From: Johnsonella sp.
GTDB taxonomy: Bacteria > Bacillota > Clostridia > Lachnospirales > Lachnospiraceae
Assembly: GCA_030529445.1 (NCBI GenBank)
Contig: JAUMWW010000001.1
Span: 1-64,000 of the forward strand
Direction of reading: 5' to 3'
Length of the DNA stretch: 64,000 nucleotides
Positions 35,569-43,982 of the stretch are shown piece after piece. A program made the position numbers and the translations under genes. Every line of letters begins with the position of its first letter. Positions within the stretch are counted from its first letter, which is position 1. Below the pieces are notes generated by a model. That model did not search any database and was not told the origin of the DNA. It saw only the letters and a list, made by a program, of their open reading frames with translations.

Positions 35569-36459
35569 ATGAAGACCGATACGGGCTATTCTCCAAACGG
35601 TCTGGACAGCCTTACCCTGCCTCCTTCGATTACCCATATCGGGAAGGAAGCCTTTCGATATCATAAAATTTACCGCGTGAATCTGCCGGAGGGGCTGGAG
35701 TTTATAGATGATCTTGCCTTTAACGGAAACCTTCTCTCCTCCGTGGGGATTCCGGATTCCGTAACGAATATGGGTGTCGGAGTGTTTTCTCTCAATGATA
35801 TCCGGAGCGTGAAGCTTTCAAGAGGGATGAAGACGGTTCCGGCGGGAATTCTCTCCAGAAACATCCATCTTGCAAACATCGAGCTTTATGAGGGAATCGA
35901 GTCCATAGATGAGGCGGCGTTTGCAGGCTGCCCGATCAGAGCGATCGAGCTTCCTTCCACGCTTAAGACTATCAAATCGAGGGCTTTTCTTTCGCATCGA
36001 ATAGAAACTCTCGTGGTTCCCCCTTCGGTGGAAAAAATAGAGGAGCAGGCATTTGCTTCGAATAAAAAATTCAGATATTTAAAACAGGTTATTCTGTCCG
36101 AGGGATTAAAGGAAATCGGATCCAATGCCTTCAAGAGCTCTCTCGTGGAAGAGATTTTTATTCCCTCCAGCTTGGAAAAGCTTCATACGGAGAGCTTCAA
36201 CGATAATATGAATGCGAAAAAGGAAATCATCAGAACGAAGGTCTATACCAATTATCCTCCTCATATGGAGCTCTTTAAGGATCATAAATATGAGATCATC
36301 CTGCTGGAGATCGATACGGAAAGCTTAAAAGCGGAGCTGGAGCGCTGTGATAGGCTGAAAGGAGAAGAGAGCTATCTCTTTGCTTCGGAAGAAAATAAGC
36401 AGAGCTTCGATCGGAGGCTGGAAGAGGCAAAGCAGATTTTGGCTCATCCCTTAAGCTAG
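35569..36459 (+). CDS. LRR surface protein, middle fragment
   Basis: 296 residues: second LRR_5 block (LPPSITHIGKEAFRYHKI, ELPSTLKTIKSRAFL, IPSSLEKLHTESF) and the first two helices of a FIVAR module. It is in the -1 frame relative to the first fragment. AAGGAGAGG lies about 10 bases before the ATG, so re-initiation is possible, but the product would lack an export signal. It ends at amber codon 36457-36459. Confidence 0.55.
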   Translation: MKTDTGYSPNGLDSLTLPPSITHIGKEAFRYHKIYRVNLPEGLEFIDDLAFNGNLLSSVGIPDSVTNMGVGVFSLNDIRSVKLSRGMKTVPAGILSRNIHLANIELYEGIESIDEAAFAGCPIRAIELPSTLKTIKSRAFLSHRIETLVVPPSVEKIEEQAFASNKKFRYLKQVILSEGLKEIGSNAFKSSLVEEIFIPSSLEKLHTESFNDNMNAKKEIIRTKVYTNYPPHMELFKDHKYEIILLEIDTESLKAELERCDRLKGEESYLFASEENKQSFDRRLEEAKQILAHPLS

Positions 36460-36477
36460 GTTCAGGTAAGAGATGCG

Positions 36478-36978
36478 GTGCTCGCCCTGAAAAAAGCCGC
36501 AGAAGATCTCGACGGTCTTTTGAGGAAGAAGGAAGAAGAGAAGAAGGAGGAAAAGCCGAAAGAAGACAGGAAGGAAGAGGAGTCCCCAAAAGAAAATCTC
36601 CCGCCGAAATCAGGAGAAAAGAAAAAGAAGAGCACGGAAGAATCCTCTTCGGAAGGCGGCACGGTAACAATTGCGGGAGAAAAGAAGGAATCGCAAAAAG
36701 AAAGCGATCTCGGAGAGGGAAGCTGGATCAAAACGGAGAAGGGATGGTGGTTTAAGAAGCCGGACGGCTCTTATCCGAAATCCGAATGGAAGAGCAGCGG
36801 CTTGGCATGGTATTATTTTAATGAAGAGGGCTATATGCTGACCGGCTGGCTCCTTTACGGAGGAAAATGGTATTATATGAATCCGGAAAAGGGAGCGGAA
36901 GAAGGAAAGATGGTAAAGGGATGGATCCTCTATGGGGATAAATGGTACTATATGAGCGAAGCGCTGATAAAGAATTGA
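36478..36978 (+). CDS. LRR surface protein, cell-wall-binding fragment
   Basis: 166 residues in the same frame as the middle fragment, from a GTG; the frame is open from directly behind the amber codon (VQVRDAVLALKKAAEDL completes the FIVAR module). A Lys/Glu/Pro linker follows, then three aromatic repeats of cell-wall-binding type. The frame is lost at the 65-base repeat; the natural end (WRILEDGSWDKKPASQ) lies in another frame at about 37079-37127. Confidence 0.5.
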   Translation: MLALKKAAEDLDGLLRKKEEEKKEEKPKEDRKEEESPKENLPPKSGEKKKKSTEESSSEGGTVTIAGEKKESQKESDLGEGSWIKTEKGWWFKKPDGSYPKSEWKSSGLAWYYFNEEGYMLTGWLLYGGKWYYMNPEKGAEEGKMVKGWILYGDKWYYMSEALIKN

Positions 36979-37029
36979 GATCACATTTTGGTATCGATGT
37001 GGATAAATGGTACTATATGAGCGAAGCGC
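36936..37029 (+). repeat. 29-bp perfect direct repeat with 36-bp spacer
   Basis: The 29 bases at 36936-36964 recur exactly at 37001-37029. Both copies encode the KWYYMSEA part of a cell-wall-binding repeat, in different frames because the period is 65. The 36-base spacer (36965-37000) holds no inverted repeats and no gene. Deleting one period restores the reading frame. Confidence 0.85.
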
Positions 37030-37136
37030 CGGGAGAAGCCCAAGGAAGCATGCTCAGGAATACGAAGATAGCCGGATGGCGGATTCTTGAGGACGGCAGC
37101 TGGGACAAAAAACCGGCAAGTCAATAAATCGAAGAG

Positions 37137-37168
37137 AAAAAAGGAGGCGGAAACCCCGCCTCCTTTTT
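37137..37168. terminator. Strong bidirectional terminator between convergent genes
   Basis: GGAGGCGG (37143-37150) pairs with CCGCCTCC (37156-37163) around a five-base loop, flanked by A6 on the left and T5 on the right. It serves the LRR gene and the minus-strand flavoprotein gene. Confidence 0.88.
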
Positions 37169-37179
37169 GAATGAATTGT

Positions 37180-38682
37180 TTATTCCAGATAATAATAGGT
37201 CCAGATGCCTACCTCCGAGAGAGAGGGGTGAGGAACCATCGTTTCCCTGACCGTACTCAGCAAGCCCGGCTCCATATCCCTGCATAAATTCTGTGCTCTA
37301 AGCTTTTTTGTCGTTTCGGAGGCGATTTCCTCATGAATCGGAATCAGCTTTGTTTTTCCGGCATTCATCAGATTCAGATAAGGCTGAATCAGCATTGCAG
37401 CCTCGGGTCCGATCGCATGGAAGCCGAGAATTTTTTTCGTGTTTTTATCGATGATGAGTTTGGCAAAATCGTTCTTCTCCTCCTCATAGCCGAGGGCGAA
37501 GCCCTTTGCGGTCTGACGATAAAAATGCTTTCCGATCCGCAGCTCGAAGCCCTTTTCCCGGGCCTGATTTTCGGTAAGCCCGATATGAGCAACCTGGGGA
37601 TAGGAGAAGGTGACGGCAGGCACGAGATCATATCTTGCCCAGCGGTATGCGGACGGCTCCTTATCCATATAATAATTATAGGCGATGATATCCGCTTCAT
37701 AATTCGCCTTATGACGGAACTGCTGTCTGCCGTTGATATCGCCGAATGCCCAGACTCCCTGCACACTGGTTTCAAGAAACTCGTTGGTTTTGATCCAGCC
37801 GCGTTCATCGGTCTGAATGGAGGTGTTTTCCAAGCCGAGGGTATCCGCATTGCTGGCAATCCCGGGAGCGACGAGAATTTCTTCCGCAGAGATCTCTCTT
37901 TCCTCCCCGCTTTTTTTGTCCCTGATGCGCAGAACTTTCTCTCCCTTATCCTTGCGCAGCGAAAGAGTATCGGAATGCAGATGAACCTCGATGCCTCTTG
38001 CCCGGTACTTTTCGAGGATCAATGCGGAGACTTCTTCATCCTCCTTGGGGAGCAGGCGGATATTGCGCTGAACCATGCTCACCTTGGTGCCGACTGCATT
38101 GAAGATATGCGCAAATTCGGTTCCTATCGCGCCTCCGCCCAGTATGATCAGGCTCTGGAAGGGGCGCAGAGGATAGCTTTCGCCGAAGAGGCTTTCGGAG
38201 GTAAGATATCCGACCTCCGAAAGACCCTCGATAGGGGGGATATTGGTGCGCCCCCCTCCTCCGATAAAGATCCGGTCTGCGGTAATTTCCTCGCTCAGCT
38301 CTCCGTTATTGAGCTCGACCTGCATGACCTTGTCCCGGACGAAGAAGCCTCTGCCCTCATACACATCCAAATTCTTTTCCTGCAAATAGAATTCTCTCAG
38401 CTCCTGAGATTCATCGATTTTTTGCCAGACGCGGGAGGACATCTTAGCCCAATCCGCCTTGACGGAACCGACCTCTATGCCGATATCGGGAAGCTCCTTT
38501 AATTCCATCAGCTTATCGGCAAAGCTTGCCATGACCTTGGTGGGAATACAGCCCCTGGTTAAACAGGTTCCTCCGAACTTGCCCTTTTCTATCTGGGCAG
38601 CCTTCAATCCCTGTTTCAGCGCCGCCTCCAAGATGATATTTCCGGCCCCCGTGCCGAGAACGATGAGATCATATTTTTTCAT
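37180..38682 (-). CDS. Flavoprotein disulfide reductase, dihydrolipoyl dehydrogenase/mycothione reductase-like
   Basis: 500 residues. FAD motif VLGTGAGNIILEAAL (weaker than the usual GxGxxG), redox-active Cys40 and Cys45 in GGTCLTRGCIPTK, NAD(P) motif ILGGGAIGTEFAHIF, the second FAD site WAFGDINGRQQFRHKANYEA, and the C-terminal active-site HPSLSE. It is about 30 residues longer than a typical Lpd. No 2-oxoacid dehydrogenase or glycine-cleavage gene is near, so lipoyl substrate is unproven; a low-molecular-weight disulfide or metal-reducing role is also possible. AAGGAG precedes the ATG. Confidence 0.85.
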   Translation of the reverse strand: MKKYDLIVLGTGAGNIILEAALKQGLKAAQIEKGKFGGTCLTRGCIPTKVMASFADKLMELKELPDIGIEVGSVKADWAKMSSRVWQKIDESQELREFYLQEKNLDVYEGRGFFVRDKVMQVELNNGELSEEITADRIFIGGGGRTNIPPIEGLSEVGYLTSESLFGESYPLRPFQSLIILGGGAIGTEFAHIFNAVGTKVSMVQRNIRLLPKEDEEVSALILEKYRARGIEVHLHSDTLSLRKDKGEKVLRIRDKKSGEEREISAEEILVAPGIASNADTLGLENTSIQTDERGWIKTNEFLETSVQGVWAFGDINGRQQFRHKANYEADIIAYNYYMDKEPSAYRWARYDLVPAVTFSYPQVAHIGLTENQAREKGFELRIGKHFYRQTAKGFALGYEEEKNDFAKLIIDKNTKKILGFHAIGPEAAMLIQPYLNLMNAGKTKLIPIHEEIASETTKKLRAQNLCRDMEPGLLSTVRETMVPHPSLSEVGIWTYYYLE

Positions 38683-38778
38683 AAAACTCCTTTCCCTTCG
38701 GAAGAATCAAAAGATCGATTATGCGGGCTGTCTTATGAGGGGAAAACGGATCATTCCCCCGGTATTAAAGCCTCCGCT

Positions 38779-40161
38779 TTAGAGAAACGCGTATTTCAGG
38801 ATGAAGAGGACGGTGAGTATATACATGAGTACCGTGATCTTATGGTTTTTCTTGCAGATCAGGTTGATCACGGTGTAAGAGATCACTCCCATTGCAATAC
38901 CCTCCGAAATACTGTAGAAGAGGGGCATTGAAAGCATGCAGATATAGCAGGGAATGCTGTCGCTCAGATCCGAAAAATCAATATGGGTAATATTGGTAAA
39001 CATATAAAAGCCTACGACAACAAGTGCCGGAGCTGTCGCAAAGGCAGGTATGGCAAGGAAAATCGGAGAAAGGAAGAGGGAAAGTCCGAAGAGGACAGCC
39101 GTTACGACTGCGGTCAGACCGGTTCGTCCTCCCTCCGCAACGCCTGCCGCGCTTTCCACAAAAGTCGTTGCCGTAGAGGTACCGAATATCGCGCCGACGG
39201 TCGTTGCAATCGCATCCGCCAAAAGAGCACCCTTGATTTTGGGAAGCTTTCCGTCCTTATCGAGCATGTTTGCCTTCGAGGAAACACCGATCAATGTGCC
39301 TATCGTATCAAACATATCCACAAAGAGGAAGGCAAAAATCACGACAATAAACTCCAGAGAAGCGATGGAGGTGAAATCAAATTTAAATAAAATTGGTGCA
39401 AGGCTGGGAATGGAAAGACCGCCGGAAAAGTCGGGAAGCAGATTATAGAATCCGAGCTCCGGTGCGGGGATATACTGCCCGCCAAGCTGGCAGAGAATGC
39501 CGAGCAGCCAGGTGATCAGGATTCCGAGAAGAATATTTCCTTTTACGTTTTTCACAACAAGCACAGCCGTGATTAAAATTCCGATAATCGCAAGCAAAAC
39601 GGTAATGCCTACGTTATGGAAGGAAGCCTCGACGGCATTGACCCGATTATAATTTTCCAGTGAAAAAAGGCTGACAAGAGTGGGACCGCCGATAACGATT
39701 TTTGCGTTTTGCAGACCGATGAATGCGATGAAGAGTCCGATACCCACGCTGACCGAGGACTTGAGATTTTTCGGAATTGCATTAAAGATGGCTTCACGGA
39801 TATTGGTAACGGAGAGGATGATGAATACGATACCCTCTATGAAGACTGCGGTAAGTGCGGTCTGCCAGCTATACCCCATACCGATGACTACGGTGAAGGC
39901 AAAATATGCATTCAGCCCCATGCCAGGAGCGATTGCGAAGGGATAGTTTGACAAAAAAGCCATTAATAAGGTACCGAGTAAGGAAATCAAAGCGGTTGCG
40001 GTAAACAGCGCCCCCGTATCCATACCCGTGGCGCTCAGGATGGAGGGATTTACCGCGAGAATATACGCCATCGTCATAAAGGTCGTAATGCCCGCAATCA
40101 CCTCTGTTTTTACATCTGTCTGATGTTCTTTCAATTTAAAAAGCTTTTCCATAGAGTTCAT
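38779..40161 (-). CDS. NCS2-family purine permease (PbuG/AzgA-like)
   Basis: 460 residues with 12-14 membrane segments. TEVIAGITTFMTMAYILAVNPSIL at the N-terminus, NYPFAIAPGMGLNAYFAF, and the VDMFDTIGTLIGV and GTSTATTFVESAAGVAEGGRTGLTAV segments are diagnostic of AzgA-like hypoxanthine/guanine/adenine permeases. AAAGGAG lies upstream. The leader carries two hairpins (40190-40229) that do not match the purine riboswitch. Which purine it carries cannot be told. Confidence 0.92.
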   Translation of the reverse strand: MNSMEKLFKLKEHQTDVKTEVIAGITTFMTMAYILAVNPSILSATGMDTGALFTATALISLLGTLLMAFLSNYPFAIAPGMGLNAYFAFTVVIGMGYSWQTALTAVFIEGIVFIILSVTNIREAIFNAIPKNLKSSVSVGIGLFIAFIGLQNAKIVIGGPTLVSLFSLENYNRVNAVEASFHNVGITVLLAIIGILITAVLVVKNVKGNILLGILITWLLGILCQLGGQYIPAPELGFYNLLPDFSGGLSIPSLAPILFKFDFTSIASLEFIVVIFAFLFVDMFDTIGTLIGVSSKANMLDKDGKLPKIKGALLADAIATTVGAIFGTSTATTFVESAAGVAEGGRTGLTAVVTAVLFGLSLFLSPIFLAIPAFATAPALVVVGFYMFTNITHIDFSDLSDSIPCYICMLSMPLFYSISEGIAMGVISYTVINLICKKNHKITVLMYILTVLFILKYAFL

Positions 40162-40189
40162 ATTTTATTTCTCCTTTTTAATATTTATC

Positions 40190-40229
40190 CTCCGGTGAAC
40201 GGCCCGGAGTTGATCCGTGTATGACGGAT
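40190..40229 (-). promoter_or_regulatory. Tandem hairpins in the purine permease leader
   Basis: In minus-strand order, ATCCGT/ACGGAT (40229-40213) is followed by CTCCGG/CCGGAG (40209-40190), and the ribosome site lies about 10 bases beyond. Regulation by sequestration or attenuation is possible. No known riboswitch consensus is recognised. Confidence 0.4.
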
Positions 40230-40307
40230 ATATCATAGCATAGCGGGGATTGCTCTTCAATCTCAACTTGATTATCCGATAAGAATATAGTTAAAAAGAA
40301 TCAAATA

Positions 40308-40316
40308 TGATATAAT
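40308..40316 (+). promoter_or_regulatory. Predicted extended -10 promoter for the second glycan block
   Basis: TGATATAAT is a perfect extended -10 element 44 bases before the GmhA-like gene. The -35 region is poor. The flanking 80 bases are very AT-rich. Confidence 0.5.
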
Positions 40317-40359
40317 ATCAAAATATAATTTATTCAAAAGAACAAGGAAAGGTTTTGCA

Positions 40360-40989
40360 ATGAAAGATCATATAGCACGGTTAGGCGCGAGATATCCCGC
40401 ATTGGAGCCCATCCGGACCCGGATAGAGGAGGCATTTGAGCTGATCAGAGCCTCGTATGATAGAGGAGGAAAACTCCTGATCGCGGGAAACGGAGGAAGC
40501 GCCGCGGACAGCGAGCATATCGTCGGAGAGCTGATGAAGGGATTCGTCAAAAAAAGAGAATTGGATGAGGAGTTTAAGCAAAAACTTTGCGAATGTGATT
40601 CGGAGCTCGGGAAAAAGCTTGCCGAGGGGCTGCAAAAATCGCTTCGCGCAATTGCCCTGACTTCGCATACCGCCTTAAGCACTGCATTTGCCAATGATGT
40701 GGATCCGGAGATGCTCTATGCACAGCAGCTGAACGGATACGGAGACGAGGGGGATGTGTTTTTGGCGATTTCGACCTCGGGAAATGCAAAAAATCTTTAT
40801 TATGCGGCGCTTACGGCAAAAGCGAAAGGAATGAAGATCATACTGCTCGGGGGCAGGGACGGAGGAAGGCTGAAGGCGCTTGCGGATATCAGCCTGATCG
40901 CTCCTTCGGATGAAACTTTTATGATACAGGAATATCATCTGCCGATTTATCATGCGCTCTGTTTGCAGCTGGAAGAATATTTTTTTTAA
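40360..40989 (+). CDS. gmhA: SIS-domain phosphoheptose isomerase-like protein
   Basis: 209 residues. GKLLIAGNGGSAADSEHIVGELMKGF is the GmhA signature (the SIS phosphate-binding loop with His and Glu of the active site), followed by LTSHTALSTAFANDV and FLAISTSGNAKN. GmhA converts sedoheptulose 7-P to D-glycero-D-manno-heptose 7-P. No heptose kinase (hldE or hddA) or other heptose gene is in the window, so heptose formation is likely but not shown. First gene of the second glycan block, with AAAGG before the ATG. Confidence 0.82.
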   Translation: MKDHIARLGARYPALEPIRTRIEEAFELIRASYDRGGKLLIAGNGGSAADSEHIVGELMKGFVKKRELDEEFKQKLCECDSELGKKLAEGLQKSLRAIALTSHTALSTAFANDVDPEMLYAQQLNGYGDEGDVFLAISTSGNAKNLYYAALTAKAKGMKIILLGGRDGGRLKALADISLIAPSDETFMIQEYHLPIYHALCLQLEEYFF

Positions 40990-40999
40990 CGGGGGAAAG

Positions 41000-41779
41000 A
41001 TGAAACATATATTTGCGGTATCGGCATATAAAGATTCTCCTTATCTTGAGGCATGCATCAGATCATTGCTTTTGCAGAGCGTGCCTTCGGAGATCTTGAT
41101 CGCAACCTCGACTCCGAGTGAGTATATTTCCTCGATAGCAGAAAAATACTCGATTCCTCTGCTGATCAGGGAGGGGAACCCGGGTATCGCCGAGGATTGG
41201 AATTTTGCCTATGATCATGCGGATGCGGATTTGGTGACGATTGCCCATCAGGATGATATGTATGCGAAAACCTATACGGAAAATCTTCTCAAGGCAAAGA
41301 AGCGCTATCCGGATATGAGCGTATTTACCAGCGCTTCCATAACCGTCAAAGAGGGCAGCTTAAAGAAACTCGGAGAGGTGGAGTTTGTAAAAAGAGTGCT
41401 GCGCCTGCCTCTTTCTTTGCCGTTTTTTAATCATCTGCGCCTCATCAAGAGGCTGAGCATTTGTCTGGGCAATCCGATTATCTGTCCCTCCTGCGCCTAT
41501 GATAAGCGATTATGCGGAAAGAGTATATTTTCTTCGGCATACAGCTTTGTGCTGGACTGGGAGCTGCTCCTAAGGCTGGCAGAGAAAAAGGGGAGATGGA
41601 TCTGCGTGGAAAAACCGCTGATTTTATACAGGGTTCATCCAGAGGCGGCGACAAAGCAAAGCATCATAAACAGGACGAGACAGGAGGAGGAGAGCGCGAT
41701 GTTTGACCGGCTGCTTCCCCTGCCCCTGGCGATGTTGGTAAAATTACTTTACAGGAGATCCTATGGAGCGTATTCGTAA
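41000..41779 (+). CDS. Glycosyltransferase family 2
   Basis: 259 residues, GT-A fold: IFAVSAYKDSPYLEACI, a metal site in IAHQDDMYAKTY, and VLDWELLLRLAEKKGRW as the acidic catalytic helix. The usual DDGS motif is replaced by ATSTPSEY, typical of this subgroup. ATG 41000 follows GGGGGAAAG; an upstream in-frame ATG at 40952 lies inside the isomerase gene. It overlaps the next gene by 17 bases. Confidence 0.83.
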   Translation: MKHIFAVSAYKDSPYLEACIRSLLLQSVPSEILIATSTPSEYISSIAEKYSIPLLIREGNPGIAEDWNFAYDHADADLVTIAHQDDMYAKTYTENLLKAKKRYPDMSVFTSASITVKEGSLKKLGEVEFVKRVLRLPLSLPFFNHLRLIKRLSICLGNPIICPSCAYDKRLCGKSIFSSAYSFVLDWELLLRLAEKKGRWICVEKPLILYRVHPEAATKQSIINRTRQEEESAMFDRLLPLPLAMLVKLLYRRSYGAYS

Positions 41780-43973
41780 TCGGACAAAATACATTTTAAT
41801 CGCATTTTTTGCCCTGCTCTCCATTTTATTTACCTCTAAGAGCATAGAGAAGATTTTTATCTGGAATTATATCGGGGAAAGAGTCTTTTCTCTTCCCAAT
41901 TACCTGCTTTATGCGGAGCTCTTTGCGGTCTTTATCATTTTGGAGGCGGCGGTTTTTCTGATCAAGGATAAGCAGAGCAGGATATATTTTTTTACCTTTG
42001 TGATTTCCTTGTTTTTATGGCTGCATAGAGCCTTTCTTCCCGTCCTGCTGAGCGGAAGCTTTCTTTTTTCGCTTGCGGTTCTGGGAGAGCTGCTGCTTTT
42101 AAAGCTCAGGAAGAAGGAAAACATATCGGCGTCCTGCGGCATCCTGCGTTTTTCACATAATTTTATGACGGGAAGCAGCCTGTATATCGCTTCGCTTTGT
42201 GTTCTCTCTCTTTTCGGGATAGGGGGCATAGGGCTGGTTCAGATTTACAGCTTCTGTCTTTGCGCCTCCGCGCTTTTGATTTATCTCTACCTTTACCGGG
42301 CGGGGAGGCTTCCTTTTGCGATCGTGGAGGGCGGGGAGAAAAAAACAGAGGGAAGAATTTCTCCCCTATTGCCGGTATTTATCATTATGATGCTTCTTTT
42401 GCAGGCGGGGAGATTAAATATTACCCTGGATTACGATTCCATTCATTACGGGCTGCGCAGTGCCTATATTCTCGACAACGGGAGGGGAATCTACGAGAGC
42501 CTCGGCTTTGTCAACGATGTCTATCTCTACCCGAAGGGATTTGAGATTTTGACCCTGCCGCTGAATTTTCCACGGAGTTACGGATTTATGCTCGCCTTTT
42601 CCTGGTGCATGTCGGTTTTTATTCTTTTTCTGGTCTTTGATATTGTCAGAAAGCTCCTGAATGCCGAATACGGGCTGATCGCTGCCGCAATCACCTCCTT
42701 GGTGCCGGGAATTATGAATATGGGAGTATCGGCAAAGACGGATTTGATCACCCTGGCAATTCAGCTGATCTTTATCGACGATATCCTCAGCCATCTGAAA
42801 GAAGGGGAGAAGGGAAGCGGGAGGCATTTGATCTGGGCGGGCTCCGCCGCTTTGCTCAGCTTGATTTATAAGCCGACGGCGCTCGTCTTTTCCGGCACTC
42901 TTTTTATGTTTACGATGATTTTTCTGCTGATTACGAAAAGATTTCGTCTTCGTATCCGCAGAGGGAATCTGATCATGATTCTTCCGCAGCTGAGCGCCTT
43001 TGTTTTGGTGACGCTCAGAACGCTTCGTCTGAGCGGCTATCCGATCACCTCGGCATTTACCGGGCTTTGGAGAAGGATAGGGCTGGAGGCGAAATATCCT
43101 TTTATGATAGAGGGTATGTTCAATACGGGAATGAATACCGGCGGAATCCATGAGAAGATCGACCTGATCTACAGGCTGAAGGCGCTCTATATTCTGCCTT
43201 TGGGAGAGGAAATGCAGCATGTGCATATTGCCGCGCCCACGGTGCTCGTTGCGCTTTTAATTGTGGTTGCGGGAATTTGTGGTATAATGTCCCTAGATAG
43301 GGCAAATCTGCAGATATGGTATATTTACTGGGCAAGCGCGGTATTTTTCCTCTTAAGCGTCATTATCCTCAGAATCATCTATCAGGTGGACGGAAACTAC
43401 TTTATTCTTTTATATGCATTGATCATCATCAGCGCAATGATTTCGCTGAAAAATTACGGCGGAAAAAGCAGATTTCTCCATGCCGTGCTTTTGGCGATTT
43501 CTCCCACTATTGTATGGGCATTTATTCTGACCTCGATTACCAACTGGGCGGGCGCCGTCGGTCTTACGCCGATCAGCCTGAGCCATTACGGATATTATGA
43601 TCACAGGCAGGAGATTAAACAGAGAATGCAGGAAAGCGATAATCGCGAAATCTATGATTTCCTCGCCGCGGATCCGAGATGCAGAGTACTGAGCATCGCA
43701 TGGCAGCCCGAGCATCTGGAGTTTCCCTGCAATGTCCAAAGCTATACCGATATTGCGGGCAGCGGAGGAAATGTGGCGATCGTGAACAAACTGGTAAAAT
43801 TCAAGGAGTATCTGGATTTTGCGGGAACCGAGTATGTATATGCGGAGCAGAGCTTTCTCGAGGATCACAGCAGGGCGAAAGATATCGTGGGATATATGAT
43901 AGAGGACGGGAGCCTCGTATCCGAGATCTGTTCGGGCGGCAATACCCTCTACCGCTATATTTCGGGGAAATAG
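41763..43973 (+). CDS. Large polytopic membrane protein, GT-C-like
   Basis: 736 residues with at least 13 hydrophobic segments. A loop near residue 220 reads ITLDYDSIHYGLRSAYIL, an acidic first-loop pattern like that of GT-C transferases using polyprenyl-linked sugars. The last 120 residues are soluble and presumably extracytoplasmic. No named family is recognised with certainty. AGGAG five bases before the ATG lies inside the preceding gene. It likely transfers sugar or polymerises on the outer face. Confidence 0.65.
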   Translation: MERIRNRTKYILIAFFALLSILFTSKSIEKIFIWNYIGERVFSLPNYLLYAELFAVFIILEAAVFLIKDKQSRIYFFTFVISLFLWLHRAFLPVLLSGSFLFSLAVLGELLLLKLRKKENISASCGILRFSHNFMTGSSLYIASLCVLSLFGIGGIGLVQIYSFCLCASALLIYLYLYRAGRLPFAIVEGGEKKTEGRISPLLPVFIIMMLLLQAGRLNITLDYDSIHYGLRSAYILDNGRGIYESLGFVNDVYLYPKGFEILTLPLNFPRSYGFMLAFSWCMSVFILFLVFDIVRKLLNAEYGLIAAAITSLVPGIMNMGVSAKTDLITLAIQLIFIDDILSHLKEGEKGSGRHLIWAGSAALLSLIYKPTALVFSGTLFMFTMIFLLITKRFRLRIRRGNLIMILPQLSAFVLVTLRTLRLSGYPITSAFTGLWRRIGLEAKYPFMIEGMFNTGMNTGGIHEKIDLIYRLKALYILPLGEEMQHVHIAAPTVLVALLIVVAGICGIMSLDRANLQIWYIYWASAVFFLLSVIILRIIYQVDGNYFILLYALIIISAMISLKNYGGKSRFLHAVLLAISPTIVWAFILTSITNWAGAVGLTPISLSHYGYYDHRQEIKQRMQESDNREIYDFLAADPRCRVLSIAWQPEHLEFPCNVQSYTDIAGSGGNVAIVNKLVKFKEYLDFAGTEYVYAEQSFLEDHSRAKDIVGYMIEDGSLVSEICSGGNTLYRYISGK

Positions 43974-43982
43974 GGAGAGTTT

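Larger units (their letters stand above)
33338..37127 (+). pseudogene. Large LRR/FIVAR/cell-wall-binding surface protein gene with three lesions
   Basis: Correcting three places gives exactly 1242 codons including the stop: one A added to the A6 run at 35522-35527; the amber codon 36457-36459 read as sense; one 65-base unit removed from the direct repeat at 36936-37029. The restored product starts with a signal peptide (MKLRKWISWMLLTSLLATG, probable cleavage after VYA). BspA-type LRR_5 repeats come next, then two FIVAR modules (about 550-690), a second LRR block, a third FIVAR crossing the amber codon, a Lys/Glu-rich linker, and choline/glucan-binding-like repeats with GWWFKKPDG, WYYFNEEGYM and KWYYM motifs. 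It would be an exported protein held on the cell wall. I cannot tell true decay from assembly error. Confidence 0.8.

Noticed and set aside
36965-37000. Small insertion sequence or MITE between the 29-bp repeats
   Set aside because: The 36-base spacer has no terminal inverted repeats, and a 29-base target duplication would be unusually long.
36720-37060. CRISPR-like or tandem DNA repeats
   Set aside because: The similarity is that of protein-coding wall-binding modules with variable spacing and sequence; apart from the 29-bp pair there are no identical repeats with regular spacers.
24876-37127. Recoding of TAG as Gln to explain the two amber-interrupted genes
   Set aside because: TAG ends many intact genes in this window (for example those ending at 2340, 3762, 10970 and 14622) with normal neighbours directly behind, so TAG is an ordinary stop here. 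Partial suppression cannot be excluded.
37333-38502. Long plus-strand open frame of 389 codons
   Set aside because: Antisense shadow of the well-supported flavoprotein reductase gene, without start signals or domains.
40162-40359. Purine riboswitch before the NCS2 permease
   Set aside because: The leader has hairpins but lacks the conserved junction and loop sequences of the purine aptamer in either orientation.
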